From [Clostridium] saccharolyticum WM1 (GTDB taxonomy: Bacteria; Bacillota; Clostridia; Lachnospirales; Lachnospiraceae), in the NCBI RefSeq assembly GCF_000144625.1, contig NC_014376.1:1426001-1490000 (forward strand): a DNA stretch of 64,000 nucleotides, read 5' to 3'. Below, piece after piece: positions 24,394 through 33,594 of this stretch. Position 1 is the stretch's first letter. Each line of letters begins with the position of its first letter. The notes beneath the pieces were generated by a model that saw only the letters and a list, made by a program, of their open reading frames with translations, searched no databases and was not told where the DNA came from. A program made the translations under genes and the position numbers.

Positions 24394-26754
24394 GTGGAGG
24401 AGGCAGAGAAAAAAATCCTGAAAATATCCGTCAGAAATCTGGTCGAGCTTGTTCTGCGCTCTGGTGACCTGGATAACCGCAGGACTGGAGGAGCTGAGAA
24501 GACCGCCATGCAGGAAGGAAGCCGGATACACAGGAAGATCCAGCGCCGTATGGGAGCGGATTACAGGGCTGAAGTGGCACTAAAGCATGAGGTGGAAGTG
24601 GATCAGTTTCAAGTACTGGTGGAGGGGCGGGCTGATGGCATCATAGAGAAGCCGGAAGGGGTGACCATTGATGAAATCAAGGGCATTTATATGGATCTGT
24701 CCTATTTGACGGAGCCTTATCCCGTACATTTGGCCCAGGCCATGTGCTATGGATATTTTTACTGTTATGACCATCAAAGGAATGGGGCCGTCGTTCAGAT
24801 GACCTACTGCAACATTGAGACAGAGGAGATCCGGCGTTTTCAAGTGGAGAAAACCTTTGAAGAACTGGAAATCTGGTTTCAGGGCCTGATTCATGAGTAC
24901 ATGAAATGGGCAAGATATTTATACAACCATGGAATGAGAAGAGATGAGTCCATAAGGGAGCTTTCTTTCCCCTATCCCTACCGGAAGGGACAGAAGGAGC
25001 TTGTGGTAGCCGTTTACCGGAGTATCGCCAGAAAAAGGAATCTATTTATCCAGGCCCCCACCGGGATCGGTAAGACCCTTTCCACTGTTTATCCTGCCGT
25101 AAAGGCCATTGGAGAAGGGCTTGGAGACAAATTGTTTTATCTGACCGCAAAAACCATAACCAGAGCGGTGGCGGAGGAAGCCTTTGATATTTTAAGGGAG
25201 CACGGGCTGTATCTCAATTCGGTAACCATAACGGCAAAGGAAAAACTGTGCTTTCTTGAGACTCCGGAGTGTAATCCAGATGCATGCCCCTATGCAAAGG
25301 GACATTTTGACCGGGTGGGAGATGCGGTCTTTGAGATCATTCACAAAGAGAGCGGGATCACCAGGGAAGTGGTTCTTGGGTACGCGGAGGAGCATAGGGT
25401 ATGCCCCTTTGAATTCTGCCTGGATATCAGCAACTGGGTGGACTCTGTCATTTGTGATTATAATTATGTATTTGATCCCAATATCCGCCTGAAACGGTAT
25501 TTTTCCGAGGGTATTTCCGGAGATTACCTGTTTTTAACAGACGAGGCCCATAATCTTGTGCCAAGAGCTAGGGAAATGTACAGTGCGGCTGTTTATAAAG
25601 AAGACTTCCTTCTTATTAAAAAGGTGATAAAGCCAATGAACCAGAAGCTTATCCGGATGCTGGATCGGTGCAACAAAGAGCTTTTGGAAATGAAACGGGA
25701 ATGTGTGAGTTTTCAGGTAATGGAAGATATCCGTTTTTTCATGACAGGCATCATGACTCTTTTCGGGGAATTGGAGAAGCTTTTGGAAGCCAGTGAAGAT
25801 TTTGAGGACCGGGATCTGGTTCTGGACTTCTATTTTAACCTCCGTGACTTTTTGAATATCTACGACCGTTTGGATGATAATTACCGGATCTATACGGAAC
25901 TTTTACCTGATGGACGATTTATGCTCAGACTGTTTTGCATAAATCCGGCAAAAAACCTAAAAGAGTGTCTGGATAAGGGAAACAGTACCGTATTTTTTTC
26001 CGCCACCCTCCTTCCGGTCCGGTATTACAAGGAACTGCTAAGCGGAGATCAGGAAGAATATGCGGTATATGCCCATTCTCCCTTTGACCAGGAGAAGCGG
26101 CTACTCATGATAGCTTCTGATGTCAGCAGCCGCTATACCAGAAGAAACCGGCGGGAATACCAGAAGGTAGTGGACTATATGGAAAAGATTGTGTCAGCCC
26201 ATAAAGGAAACTACATGGTATTTCTGCCCTCTTATCAGTACTTGAAGGAGATAGAAGCGATTCTTAAAGAGCGGCCGGGGCTTAAACAGGAGTTTACGTA
26301 TATGTCCCAGGCGTCTCACATGAGGGAGCAGGAACGGGAGGAGTTTCTTAAGGAGTTTTCAGAAGAACGGGAGGATTCCTTTGTGGCTCTCTGCGTTATG
26401 GGAGGTGTTTTTTCGGAAGGCATTGATTTAAAGGAAGGACGATTGATCGGAGCCATTATCGTAGGCACCGGGCTTCCCATGGTATGTACGGAGCAGGAAA
26501 TATTAAAGGGGTATTTTGATGCCAGGGAGCTGAATGGCTTTGATTACGCCTACCAGTATCCTGGAATGAACAAGGTCATGCAGGCAGCAGGAAGGGTGAT
26601 CCGTACGGTCCGGGATGAGGGAGTGATCGCACTGCTGGATGAACGTTTCTTAAAACCGGACTACCAGGCCTTGTTTCCAAGGGAATGGGATGGATATTAC
26701 GAGGTACAGTTAAAAAATGTGGAAGAAGTTGCCCGGAACTTTTGGTCCAGATAA
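24394..26754 (+). CDS. PD-(D/E)XK nuclease fused to XPD/DinG-type superfamily 2 helicase
   Basis: 786 residues if started at GTG 24394, which has AGGGAGGGG at the right distance; ATG 24352 in frame lacks a ribosome site. The N-terminal 170 residues form a Cas4/RecB-like PD-(D/E)XK module (EGSRIHRKIQ, the acidic residue in EGRADGI, and IDEIKG). The helicase follows with Walker A APTGIGKTLSTVYPA and DEAH (LTDEAHNLVPRA). A Cys-rich insertion between them (CFLETPECNPDACPYAKG ... CPFEFC) probably holds an iron-sulfur cluster as in XPD. Motif VI QAAGRVIRTVRDEG is near the C-terminus. Such proteins are annotated as DinG-like ATP-dependent helicases; a DNA-repair role is likely. Confidence 0.88.
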   Translation: MEEAEKKILKISVRNLVELVLRSGDLDNRRTGGAEKTAMQEGSRIHRKIQRRMGADYRAEVALKHEVEVDQFQVLVEGRADGIIEKPEGVTIDEIKGIYMDLSYLTEPYPVHLAQAMCYGYFYCYDHQRNGAVVQMTYCNIETEEIRRFQVEKTFEELEIWFQGLIHEYMKWARYLYNHGMRRDESIRELSFPYPYRKGQKELVVAVYRSIARKRNLFIQAPTGIGKTLSTVYPAVKAIGEGLGDKLFYLTAKTITRAVAEEAFDILREHGLYLNSVTITAKEKLCFLETPECNPDACPYAKGHFDRVGDAVFEIIHKESGITREVVLGYAEEHRVCPFEFCLDISNWVDSVICDYNYVFDPNIRLKRYFSEGISGDYLFLTDEAHNLVPRAREMYSAAVYKEDFLLIKKVIKPMNQKLIRMLDRCNKELLEMKRECVSFQVMEDIRFFMTGIMTLFGELEKLLEASEDFEDRDLVLDFYFNLRDFLNIYDRLDDNYRIYTELLPDGRFMLRLFCINPAKNLKECLDKGNSTVFFSATLLPVRYYKELLSGDQEEYAVYAHSPFDQEKRLLMIASDVSSRYTRRNRREYQKVVDYMEKIVSAHKGNYMVFLPSYQYLKEIEAILKERPGLKQEFTYMSQASHMREQEREEFLKEFSEEREDSFVALCVMGGVFSEGIDLKEGRLIGAIIVGTGLPMVCTEQEILKGYFDARELNGFDYAYQYPGMNKVMQAAGRVIRTVRDEGVIALLDERFLKPDYQALFPREWDGYYEVQLKNVEEVARNFWSR

Positions 26755-26776
26755 GAGTCAAATGCCCGGAAAAAAA

Positions 26777-26800
26777 CTGCCATCCACAGGAGGATGGCAG
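26777..26800 (-). terminator. Terminator of the LysR gene
   Basis: CTGCCATCC (26777-26785) pairs with GGATGGCAG (26792-26800); on the minus strand it is followed by T7. It also separates the convergent helicase gene. Confidence 0.85.
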
Positions 26801-26810
26801 GGAATATCTG

Positions 26811-27695
26811 TTATAGGGGGCCAAGCATGTCCATAAATTGCTTGGAGGCCTGGGAAACAGGAATGTTTTCATTGTAAGCCACGACCATCTGGCGGGTAGG
26901 CAGCTTTTCTGAAAGCCTTACCTGGAACAGGTCCTTATCATTTTCAGGGATGCAAAAATCAGGAACAAATGCGATCCCCAGTCCGATGCGGGCCAGGTCG
27001 ATTAAGAGGTCATTGCTGCTTAATTCAATTTCAGGAACCAGGTCCAGCTGTTCCTTCTGGAACATGTGATGAAGGAATTCACTGGTGGTGCTCTTTCGCT
27101 CCAGCATCAGGATGGGATAGGTCTGAAGGGTCTGGAGGCTTACGGTCTGCCCTTTTAAAGGAAAATACTCCTGGTTGGCTACGAACACATCAGAAAATTC
27201 ATTAATGACCCGGGTGCTCTGGGAGCTTAAAAGTCCGGAATTTGGATAATTGGTGATAATAAAATCCACCTGCCCGGTTTCCAGAAGATGAGCGCATTCA
27301 ATGGAAGTCTGATTGGTGACTTTAATGTGTACATTGGGGTAGGTCTTATGAAATCTATTCAAATATGGAACCAGATAGTAGCGGCAGATGGTGTCACTGG
27401 CACCGATGCGCAGCTGGCCGCCGTTTAAGGTATTGGCTTCCAAAAGCTGGTTTTCTCCCTTTTGAATCAGGTTGATGGCTGGTTCTATGTGCTTTAGGAG
27501 GATGTCCCCTTCCGGAGTAAGCTGGACCTTTTTCGTGCTTCGGACAAAAAGTGTCTGGTTCAATTTTTTCTCCAGTACCTTAATGGACTGGCTCACTGCC
27601 GACTGGGAGATGAACAGCTGTTTGGAGGCTTCCGAAAAGCTTAAGGTGGTGGCAACGTGGTAAAAGACTTTATAAAGTTCATAATTTATATCCAT
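26811..27695 (-). CDS. LysR-family transcriptional regulator
   Basis: 294 residues. The N-terminal winged helix-turn-helix has the LysR pattern LSFSEASKQLFISQSAVSQSI. The C-terminal type 2 periplasmic-binding-like sensor domain (about residues 90-290) includes GGQLRIGASDTICRYYLVPY. AAGGAGG lies seven bases before the ATG at 27695. Closest in style to CysB/CbbR-type regulators, but the target and inducer are unknown. It is divergent from the sigma-like gene (136 bases between the two start codons), so it may control that promoter. Confidence 0.93.
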   Translation of the reverse strand: MDINYELYKVFYHVATTLSFSEASKQLFISQSAVSQSIKVLEKKLNQTLFVRSTKKVQLTPEGDILLKHIEPAINLIQKGENQLLEANTLNGGQLRIGASDTICRYYLVPYLNRFHKTYPNVHIKVTNQTSIECAHLLETGQVDFIITNYPNSGLLSSQSTRVINEFSDVFVANQEYFPLKGQTVSLQTLQTYPILMLERKSTTSEFLHHMFQKEQLDLVPEIELSSNDLLIDLARIGLGIAFVPDFCIPENDKDLFQVRLSEKLPTRQMVVAYNENIPVSQASKQFMDMLGPL

Positions 27696-27758
27696 TATTA
27701 GTCCTCCTTATAAACATATGGATATTCTATCACGAATCTGATTGATTTGTAAAGGCGT

Positions 27759-27787
27759 TTGACAAAATTCCTGGGGTGCGGTATCGT
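27759..27787 (+). promoter_or_regulatory. Promoter of the sigma-like gene
   Basis: Consensus -35 TTGACA (27759-27764), 17 bases, TATCGT (27782-27787). Transcription would start around 27794, too close to ATG 27805, which supports the later ATG 27832 as translation start. Confidence 0.75.
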
Positions 27788-27831
27788 ACGGCATAAAACA
27801 AACTATGAAAAAGAAGGAGTATAATAAGCGT

Positions 27832-28443
27832 ATGCATGATGATTTTTACCAGATGTATCTGGAAGAGATGGGAAATATCCCTCCCTGTACCAGGGACGAG
27901 CAGGAAAGGCTTTTAAAGGAAGCTGCGGAGGGCAGGAAGGAAGCCAAGAAAAGACTTGTGGAAGGAAACTTACGGACAGCCCTGGAATATGCCAGGGAAT
28001 ATGACGGCAGAGGTGTGCTTATCACAGACCTGGTCCAGGAAGCCAATATGGCCCTTATGATGGCTGTTGAGGAGTTCTCAGCCATGGAAAATGGAAGGCT
28101 GGCGTTTGACAGCTTCACCGGCCGGAAGATCAGGGAAGCTCTTACTGCGGCTGTGGAGGAGCAGCAGTCCGCCTGCCAGACAGGAGAAGAGCTGGCAGCC
28201 CGGGTGAATGTACTCCAAAAAGTATCCCAGGCTCTTGCAGGCGAACTGGGCCGGGAGGCAACGGTGGAAGAACTGGCGGATAAGATGAAGATGTCTGTGG
28301 AAGAAATAAAAGGAATCATGAAAATGGCAATGGACGCCATGAGCATGAATGCCGAAACCATGGACTTAGAAGCCCTGGCAGAAGTGGAAGGCATTGAAAT
28401 CACTGAGGATGAAGCGGCTGAAGATTACGATTACGAAGAATAA
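27832..28443 (+). CDS. Degenerate sigma-70-like protein lacking region 4
   Basis: 203 residues from ATG 27832 (AGAAGGAG upstream at 27812-27819). Residues 1-25 resemble sigma region 1.2 (DDFYQMYLEEMGNIPPCTRDEQERLL). A region-2-like core follows (NLRTALEYAREYDGRGVLITD, LVQEANMALMMAVEEF) and then a region-3-like helix-turn-helix (LGREATVEELADKMKMSVEE). The aromatic promoter-melting segment of region 2.3/2.4 (usually YATWWIRQAI) reads FDSFTGRKIREAL, and region 4 is replaced by an acidic tail. It may bind RNA polymerase core without normal promoter recognition, or act on another sigma factor. It overlaps no other gene and precedes pgm by 18 bases. Confidence 0.8.
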   Translation: MHDDFYQMYLEEMGNIPPCTRDEQERLLKEAAEGRKEAKKRLVEGNLRTALEYAREYDGRGVLITDLVQEANMALMMAVEEFSAMENGRLAFDSFTGRKIREALTAAVEEQQSACQTGEELAARVNVLQKVSQALAGELGREATVEELADKMKMSVEEIKGIMKMAMDAMSMNAETMDLEALAEVEGIEITEDEAAEDYDYEE

Positions 28444-28461
28444 GAGACTGGGAGAATTGAG

Positions 28462-29076
28462 ATGAAAATATATTTGATACGCCATGGACAGACCGACTGG
28501 AACATCCAGGGCAGAATCCAGGGGAGTCATGACATTCCCCTTAATGAAGCGGGACGAAGACAGGCGGAGCAACTGGCAAAGGGCATGGATTCCCGCCTGG
28601 TAACCAGGATTTTTTCCAGTACTTTGGCCCGGGCCATGGAAACGGCCCAAAGGATCGGCAGCAGGCAGAAGGTGGAGATCTGTCCCATGCCTCAGCTTAT
28701 TGAAGTGGAATTTGGCAAATGGGAAGGCATGACATGGGAAGAGATCATGGAAGCGTATCCAAATGAGTACCGGATGTGGGCTTTAAACCCTGATGAAGTG
28801 GCTCCTCCAGGCGGAGAGACCCAGGAGCAGGTCATAAAGCGCTGTGCAGAGGCTTTAAAGGAGATCATAAGGATCACCGGCGGCAGGGAGGATATAGCCA
28901 TGGTTTCCCACGGGGCGACCATTGCTTATCTGGTTTCCTATATGATGCACAATGATCCGGAGGTTGAAAGCATGATTGTGGAAAATGCCAGCATTACGAC
29001 GGTTAATTATAGTCCCCTGACCGAGGATTACATGCTGCTGGAAATGAATGATACATCCCATATGTTAGAAGAATAA
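28462..29076 (+). CDS. Histidine phosphatase (phosphoglycerate mutase-like)
   Basis: 204 residues. The N-terminal phosphohistidine motif LIRHGQTDWN, the acid-rich segment FGKWEGMTWEE and the second catalytic His in VSHGATI define the branch 1 histidine phosphatase family. Without the extra insertions of dPGM, the substrate may be a small phosphate ester such as alpha-ribazole phosphate or a sugar phosphate. Probably co-transcribed with the sigma-like gene. Confidence 0.92.
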   Translation: MKIYLIRHGQTDWNIQGRIQGSHDIPLNEAGRRQAEQLAKGMDSRLVTRIFSSTLARAMETAQRIGSRQKVEICPMPQLIEVEFGKWEGMTWEEIMEAYPNEYRMWALNPDEVAPPGGETQEQVIKRCAEALKEIIRITGGREDIAMVSHGATIAYLVSYMMHNDPEVESMIVENASITTVNYSPLTEDYMLLEMNDTSHMLEE

Positions 29077-29106
29077 AGAGAATTTTTCATAAGAAGTGGA
29101 TAACAG

Positions 29107-29143
29107 GAGAAGCAAGGAAGCTTTTTAAGCTGCCTTGCTTCTC
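29107..29143. terminator. Bidirectional terminator between convergent genes
   Basis: GAGAAGCAAGG (29107-29117) pairs with CCTTGCTTCTC (29133-29143), with an AAGCT/AGCTT inner pairing. Confidence 0.8.
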
Positions 29144-29155
29144 TTGAACCGGTAC

Positions 29156-29473
29156 TTAATCAAACAGTGTCTCTATGAGGATTTTTACCATGGAAGGGCT
29201 GGTTCGGATATACAACCGGTCTCTTCCTGCACAGCGCAGGGTAGTCTGCATAAGGACCTCCTTTGAAGCGGAATCATCAAAGATACTGACCATATTGGCG
29301 CAGGATTCCACAATCGAGTTGAGCTGTCCGGCTTTCTCAAGGAAGCTTTCAATGTGTTCTTCCCTAAGCTGCAGGCATACCTCCAGATGGGGGCCTTGTT
29401 CCTCTGTTTTTAAGCAGGCGTTTTCAAATGAATATTTTCGGGATAAGTCCCTTAGTTGTTGATTAAGATCCAT
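29156..29473 (-). CDS. Small conserved-looking protein of unknown function
   Basis: 105 residues, soluble, helical, with no signal or membrane segment. Preceded on the minus strand by AAAGGAG at 11 bases and bounded by a terminator, which supports that it is translated. I recognise no domain; acidic/hydrophobic heptad-like repeats in LREEHIESFLEKAGQLNSIV suggest a coiled-coil or dimeric bundle. Confidence 0.6.
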   Translation of the reverse strand: MDLNQQLRDLSRKYSFENACLKTEEQGPHLEVCLQLREEHIESFLEKAGQLNSIVESCANMVSIFDDSASKEVLMQTTLRCAGRDRLYIRTSPSMVKILIETLFD

Positions 29474-29651
29474 AAAATCCAGTGCTCCTTTGTAGAAAAA
29501 TCTTCTATTACTATATTGTAAATGCTTCGATTTTTCAAGTATTTTATAAAGAAATGATGAATTTTGTCGAAATATGTCGAAAAGGATTGGAGCCGGATGC
29601 GAAATGAGGCTTGCGGAAGACTCTTTATGATAATGAAAACAAGAAATTAAT

Positions 29652-29670
29652 TATACTAATTAATAGTATA
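29652..29670. promoter_or_regulatory. Palindrome upstream of purL
   Basis: TATACTA (29652-29658) ATTAA TAGTATA (29664-29670), a perfect inverted repeat about 110 bases before purL. A TATGAT element lies at about 29707-29712. The gene-free stretch 29474-29781 shows no purine riboswitch core; the palindrome is a candidate operator. Confidence 0.45.
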
Positions 29671-29781
29671 AGATATATTAATTTTTCTAATTTATAGATT
29701 CTGTGGTATGATGAATGCATAAAAGTGACAGGAAAGATCCTGCCCTGATGATCCATGGGGAGTTATTGCAAGGAGGAAATC

Positions 29782-32700
29782 ATGAGTGTAAGAAGAGTGT
29801 ATGTTGAGAAAAAAACAGCCTATGCCGTAAAAGCAAATGAATTAAAGGAGGAAATCACAGGCTATTTAGGTATCCATACGGTGACCGGTGTGAGGGTGCT
29901 GATCCGCTACGATATGGAAGCCCTGTCCGATGATGTATATGGGCTGGCTCTTACCTCTGTTTTCTCAGAGCCACCGGTAGATGAAGTGTATGAAGAAGTT
30001 TTCCCGAAAAAGGAAGAAGATGTGGTTTTTACCGTTGAATATCTTCCTGGGCAGTTTGACCAGCGGGCCGATTCCGCAGAGCAGTGTGTAAAGCTGTTAA
30101 AGGAAGATGAGGAGCCTGTGATCAGATCCGCGACTACTTATGTGATATCCGGTACTCTTACAGAAGCTCAGGCAGCAGAGATTAAATCCTTCTGCATTAA
30201 TCCGGTAGATTCCAGAGAAGCGGAAGAACAAAAGCCGGAAACCCTTACAGCGGTGTTTGAACCCCCGGCAGACGTGAAGGTTTTTGACGGTTTTAAGGAG
30301 CTTGCGGAAGAGGCATTAAAGGAATTATATGAATCATTAAATCTTGCTATGACTTTTCAGGATTTTTACCATATCCAGAATTATTATAAAAATGAGGAGC
30401 AGAGAGATCCGTCCATGACGGAAATAAGGGTTTTGGATACTTATTGGTCGGATCATTGCCGTCATACCACGTTCCAGACGGAATTAACGGATGTGACTTT
30501 TCGGCCAGGATACTACCAAAAGCCCATGGAGGATACCTACAGGCAGTACCTTGAGGACAGGGAAGCAGTCTTAAAGGGAAAAAACGGCAGGTATGTATGC
30601 CTTATGGATCTGGCTCTTCTGGCAATGAAGAAGCTTCGCATGGAGGGAAAGGTGGAAGATTTAGAGGAGTCCGACGAGATCAATGCCTGCAGCATTGTAG
30701 TCCCGGTTCTCATCGACGGTGAAGAAGAAGAATGGCTGGTAAATTTTAAAAATGAAACTCACAATCATCCTACGGAAATAGAGCCTTTCGGCGGTGCGGC
30801 CACCTGCCTTGGAGGAGCCATCCGGGATCCTCTTTCCGGCCGTACCTACGTTTACCAGGCCATGCGGGTGACCGGGGCGGCAGACCCTACAAGGCCTTTG
30901 AACGAGACATTAAAGGGAAAACTGCCTCAGAGAAAGATCGTGACCGGTGCTGCAGGCGGCTACAGCTCCTATGGAAACCAGATCGGCCTGGCTACCGGCT
31001 ATGTAAAGGAGATCTACCATCCGGATTATGTTGCAAAGAGAATGGAAATTGGAGCCGTGCTGGGTGCTGCCCCAAGAAAGAACGTCATCCGGAAGACTTC
31101 AGATCCGGGAGACAGGATCATTCTCCTTGGAGGACGTACAGGACGTGATGGATGCGGCGGGGCCACAGGCTCATCCAAGGTTCATACAGAAGCTTCCATT
31201 GAAACGTGCGGTGCAGAGGTACAAAAGGGAAATGCGCCCACAGAACGGAAAATACAGCGATTATTCCGCAGGGAAGAAGTGAGCAGGATCATTAAGAAAT
31301 GCAATGATTTTGGTGCCGGCGGCGTGTCGGTTGCCATAGGGGAGCTGGCAGACGGTCTGCGGATTGATCTGGATAAGGTGCCGAAGAAGTACGCAGGACT
31401 TGACGGAACAGAAATCGCCATTTCCGAGTCTCAGGAACGCATGGCTGTAGTGGTGGATCCCAAAGATGCCGACCGTTTCCTGTCCTATGCGGCTGAGGAA
31501 AATTTAGAAGCTGTGGAAGTGGCTGTGGTAACAGAAGAACCAAGGCTTGTGATGAGCTGGAGAGGAAAGACCATAGTAGACATCAGCCGTCCGTTTCTGG
31601 ATACCAACGGAGCCCATCAGGAAGCTTCGGTAATTGTAGAGGTTCCTCAAAGAGAAGGGGGCGCTTTTGTAAGGAAGGAGATCCCTGATGTCAGGGAAAC
31701 CTGGTTAAAACTGCTTTCCGATTTAAACGTATGCTCTCAGAAGGGGCTTGTGGAAATGTTTGACAGTTCCATAGGGGCAGGAAGTGTGTTCATGCCTTAT
31801 GGAGGCAAGTACCAGATGACGGAGACACAGGCCATGGTTGCAAAGCTTCCGGTGCTTCATGGAAAAACGGATACTGTTACCATGATGAGCTGTGGTTTTG
31901 ATCCCTATTTGTCAAGCTGGAGCCCTTACCATGGCGCGGTTTATGCGGTATTGTCCTCAGTTGCCAGAATCGCCGCGGCAGGCGGTGATTACAGAAAAAT
32001 CCGTTTCACCTTCCAGGAATATTTCCGCAGGATGACAGATGATCCGGCCCGCTGGAGCCAGCCGTTTTCCGCCCTTCTTGGGGCTTACAGCGCCCAGATT
32101 GGATTTGGACTTCCTTCCATCGGAGGAAAGGACAGCATGTCAGGAACCTTTCAGGACATGGATGTACCGCCGACCCTAGTCTCCTTTGCTGTGAATGTTG
32201 GGGATGGCAGGCACATCATCTCACCGGAATTTAAGAAGGCGGGCAGCAGGATCGTGATATTCCGGATTGATAAAGACGCCTATGATCTTCCGGTATACCG
32301 TGAAGTCATGAAGGGGTATGAAGCGCTGTTTGAAGATATCTGCGCAGGGCGCATTTTGTCCGCTTATGCCGTTGAGGGCCATGGAATCTGTGAGGCAGTA
32401 AGTAAAATGGCCTTTGGAAACCGGATGGGTGTAAAGATCGGAACCAACGTGGACCCGGGAGATTTCTTCCAGGCCGGCTGGGGAAATATCCTGTGTGAGG
32501 TTCCGGAAGAAAGGCTTGGGGAGTTGACGGTTTCCTGTGCCGTCATCGGTGAAGTGACTGATACAGGCGTATTTGAATATGGCAGCATCTCCATAGAGAT
32601 TGATGAAGCGCTGAAAGCATGGTCAAAGCCTTTGGAAGACGTGTTTCCTACAGAATCAGGAGCAGAAAGGCTGGCTGTGCCGGAAATGCTTTATGATACA

Positions 32701-33531
32701 AAAGATATTTACGTTTGCAGGAACAAGGTGGCAAGGCCTAATGTATTCATTCCCGTGTTCCCTGGTACCAACTGTGAGTATGACAGCGCAAAGGCTTTTG
32801 AGCGGGCGGGAGCCAATGTAGTGACGAAAGTCTTCCGGAACTTAACGGCACAGGACATCCGGGAATCTGTGGAACAATACCGGAGGGAAATATCAAAGGC
32901 TCAGATCGTTATGTTTCCCGGAGGATTCTCCGCAGGCGATGAACCTGACGGCTCTGCCAAGTTTTTTGCCAATCTATTCAGAAGCCAGGGGATCAAGGAA
33001 GAGATTGGAAAGCTGTTACAGGAAAGGGATGGCCTTATGCTGGGAATCTGCAACGGTTTCCAGGCCTTGATTAAGCTGGGCCTTGTACCGGAAGGAGTGA
33101 TCGGACCGCAAAGGGCGGATTCTCCTACACTGGCGATGAATACCATTGGCCGCCATATTTCCAAGATGGTGTATACGAAAGTGGTCACAAATAAGTCTCC
33201 GTGGCTCTCTGGGGCAGAATTAGGCGGGATTTACTGCAATCCTGCCTCACACGGGGAAGGGCGGTTTGTGGCAAATGAGGAATGGATCAGAAAGCTGTTT
33301 GAAAATGGACAGGTAGCGACCCAATATGTGGATGACAAGGGCTGCCCTACCATGGACGAATGCTGGAACCCTAACGGGTCATACCTGGCAGTGGAGGGCA
33401 TTACAAGCCCGGACGGGCGGATTCTTGGGAAGATGGCTCATTCCGAACGCAGGGGAGAAACAGTGGCAATAAATATTTACGGAGAGCAGGATATGAAGAT
33501 ATTTGAATCTGGTGTAAAATATTTCCAGTAA
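29782..33531 (+). CDS. purL: Phosphoribosylformylglycinamidine synthase, single-chain
   Basis: 1249 residues from ATG 29782 (AAGGAGG at 29770-29776); the upstream ATG 29755 lacks a ribosome site. N-terminal PurS-like region, linker, then the two AIRS-type synthetase halves (DTYWSDHCRHTTFQTELT, NETHNHPTEIEPFGGAATC, GSSKVHTEASIETCG, FGLPSIGGKDSMSG). The C-terminal glutaminase starts at VFPGTNCEYDSAKAFERAG and contains the catalytic cysteine in LGICNGFQALIKLG. It converts FGAR plus glutamine to FGAM in purine synthesis. The single-chain form is usual in Lachnospiraceae and gamma-proteobacteria, versus separate PurS/Q/L in Bacillus. Confidence 0.97.
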   Translation: MSVRRVYVEKKTAYAVKANELKEEITGYLGIHTVTGVRVLIRYDMEALSDDVYGLALTSVFSEPPVDEVYEEVFPKKEEDVVFTVEYLPGQFDQRADSAEQCVKLLKEDEEPVIRSATTYVISGTLTEAQAAEIKSFCINPVDSREAEEQKPETLTAVFEPPADVKVFDGFKELAEEALKELYESLNLAMTFQDFYHIQNYYKNEEQRDPSMTEIRVLDTYWSDHCRHTTFQTELTDVTFRPGYYQKPMEDTYRQYLEDREAVLKGKNGRYVCLMDLALLAMKKLRMEGKVEDLEESDEINACSIVVPVLIDGEEEEWLVNFKNETHNHPTEIEPFGGAATCLGGAIRDPLSGRTYVYQAMRVTGAADPTRPLNETLKGKLPQRKIVTGAAGGYSSYGNQIGLATGYVKEIYHPDYVAKRMEIGAVLGAAPRKNVIRKTSDPGDRIILLGGRTGRDGCGGATGSSKVHTEASIETCGAEVQKGNAPTERKIQRLFRREEVSRIIKKCNDFGAGGVSVAIGELADGLRIDLDKVPKKYAGLDGTEIAISESQERMAVVVDPKDADRFLSYAAEENLEAVEVAVVTEEPRLVMSWRGKTIVDISRPFLDTNGAHQEASVIVEVPQREGGAFVRKEIPDVRETWLKLLSDLNVCSQKGLVEMFDSSIGAGSVFMPYGGKYQMTETQAMVAKLPVLHGKTDTVTMMSCGFDPYLSSWSPYHGAVYAVLSSVARIAAAGGDYRKIRFTFQEYFRRMTDDPARWSQPFSALLGAYSAQIGFGLPSIGGKDSMSGTFQDMDVPPTLVSFAVNVGDGRHIISPEFKKAGSRIVIFRIDKDAYDLPVYREVMKGYEALFEDICAGRILSAYAVEGHGICEAVSKMAFGNRMGVKIGTNVDPGDFFQAGWGNILCEVPEERLGELTVSCAVIGEVTDTGVFEYGSISIEIDEALKAWSKPLEDVFPTESGAERLAVPEMLYDTKDIYVCRNKVARPNVFIPVFPGTNCEYDSAKAFERAGANVVTKVFRNLTAQDIRESVEQYRREISKAQIVMFPGGFSAGDEPDGSAKFFANLFRSQGIKEEIGKLLQERDGLMLGICNGFQALIKLGLVPEGVIGPQRADSPTLAMNTIGRHISKMVYTKVVTNKSPWLSGAELGGIYCNPASHGEGRFVANEEWIRKLFENGQVATQYVDDKGCPTMDECWNPNGSYLAVEGITSPDGRILGKMAHSERRGETVAINIYGEQDMKIFESGVKYFQ

Positions 33532-33594
33532 CAGGGACAGAGCTTCCCGGCTTTTGTGAGCTGTCACAGCGGAATGCTTCATGCAAAGCCTCTC

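Noticed and set aside
27846-28403. 185-residue antisense ORF over the sigma-like gene
   Set aside because: Low-complexity Ser/Ala/Phe-rich product without ribosome site; the sense frame has promoter, ribosome site and sigma-like motifs.
29474-29781. Purine riboswitch upstream of purL
   Set aside because: The conserved core loops of the purine aptamer are not present; only a TATACTA palindrome is seen.
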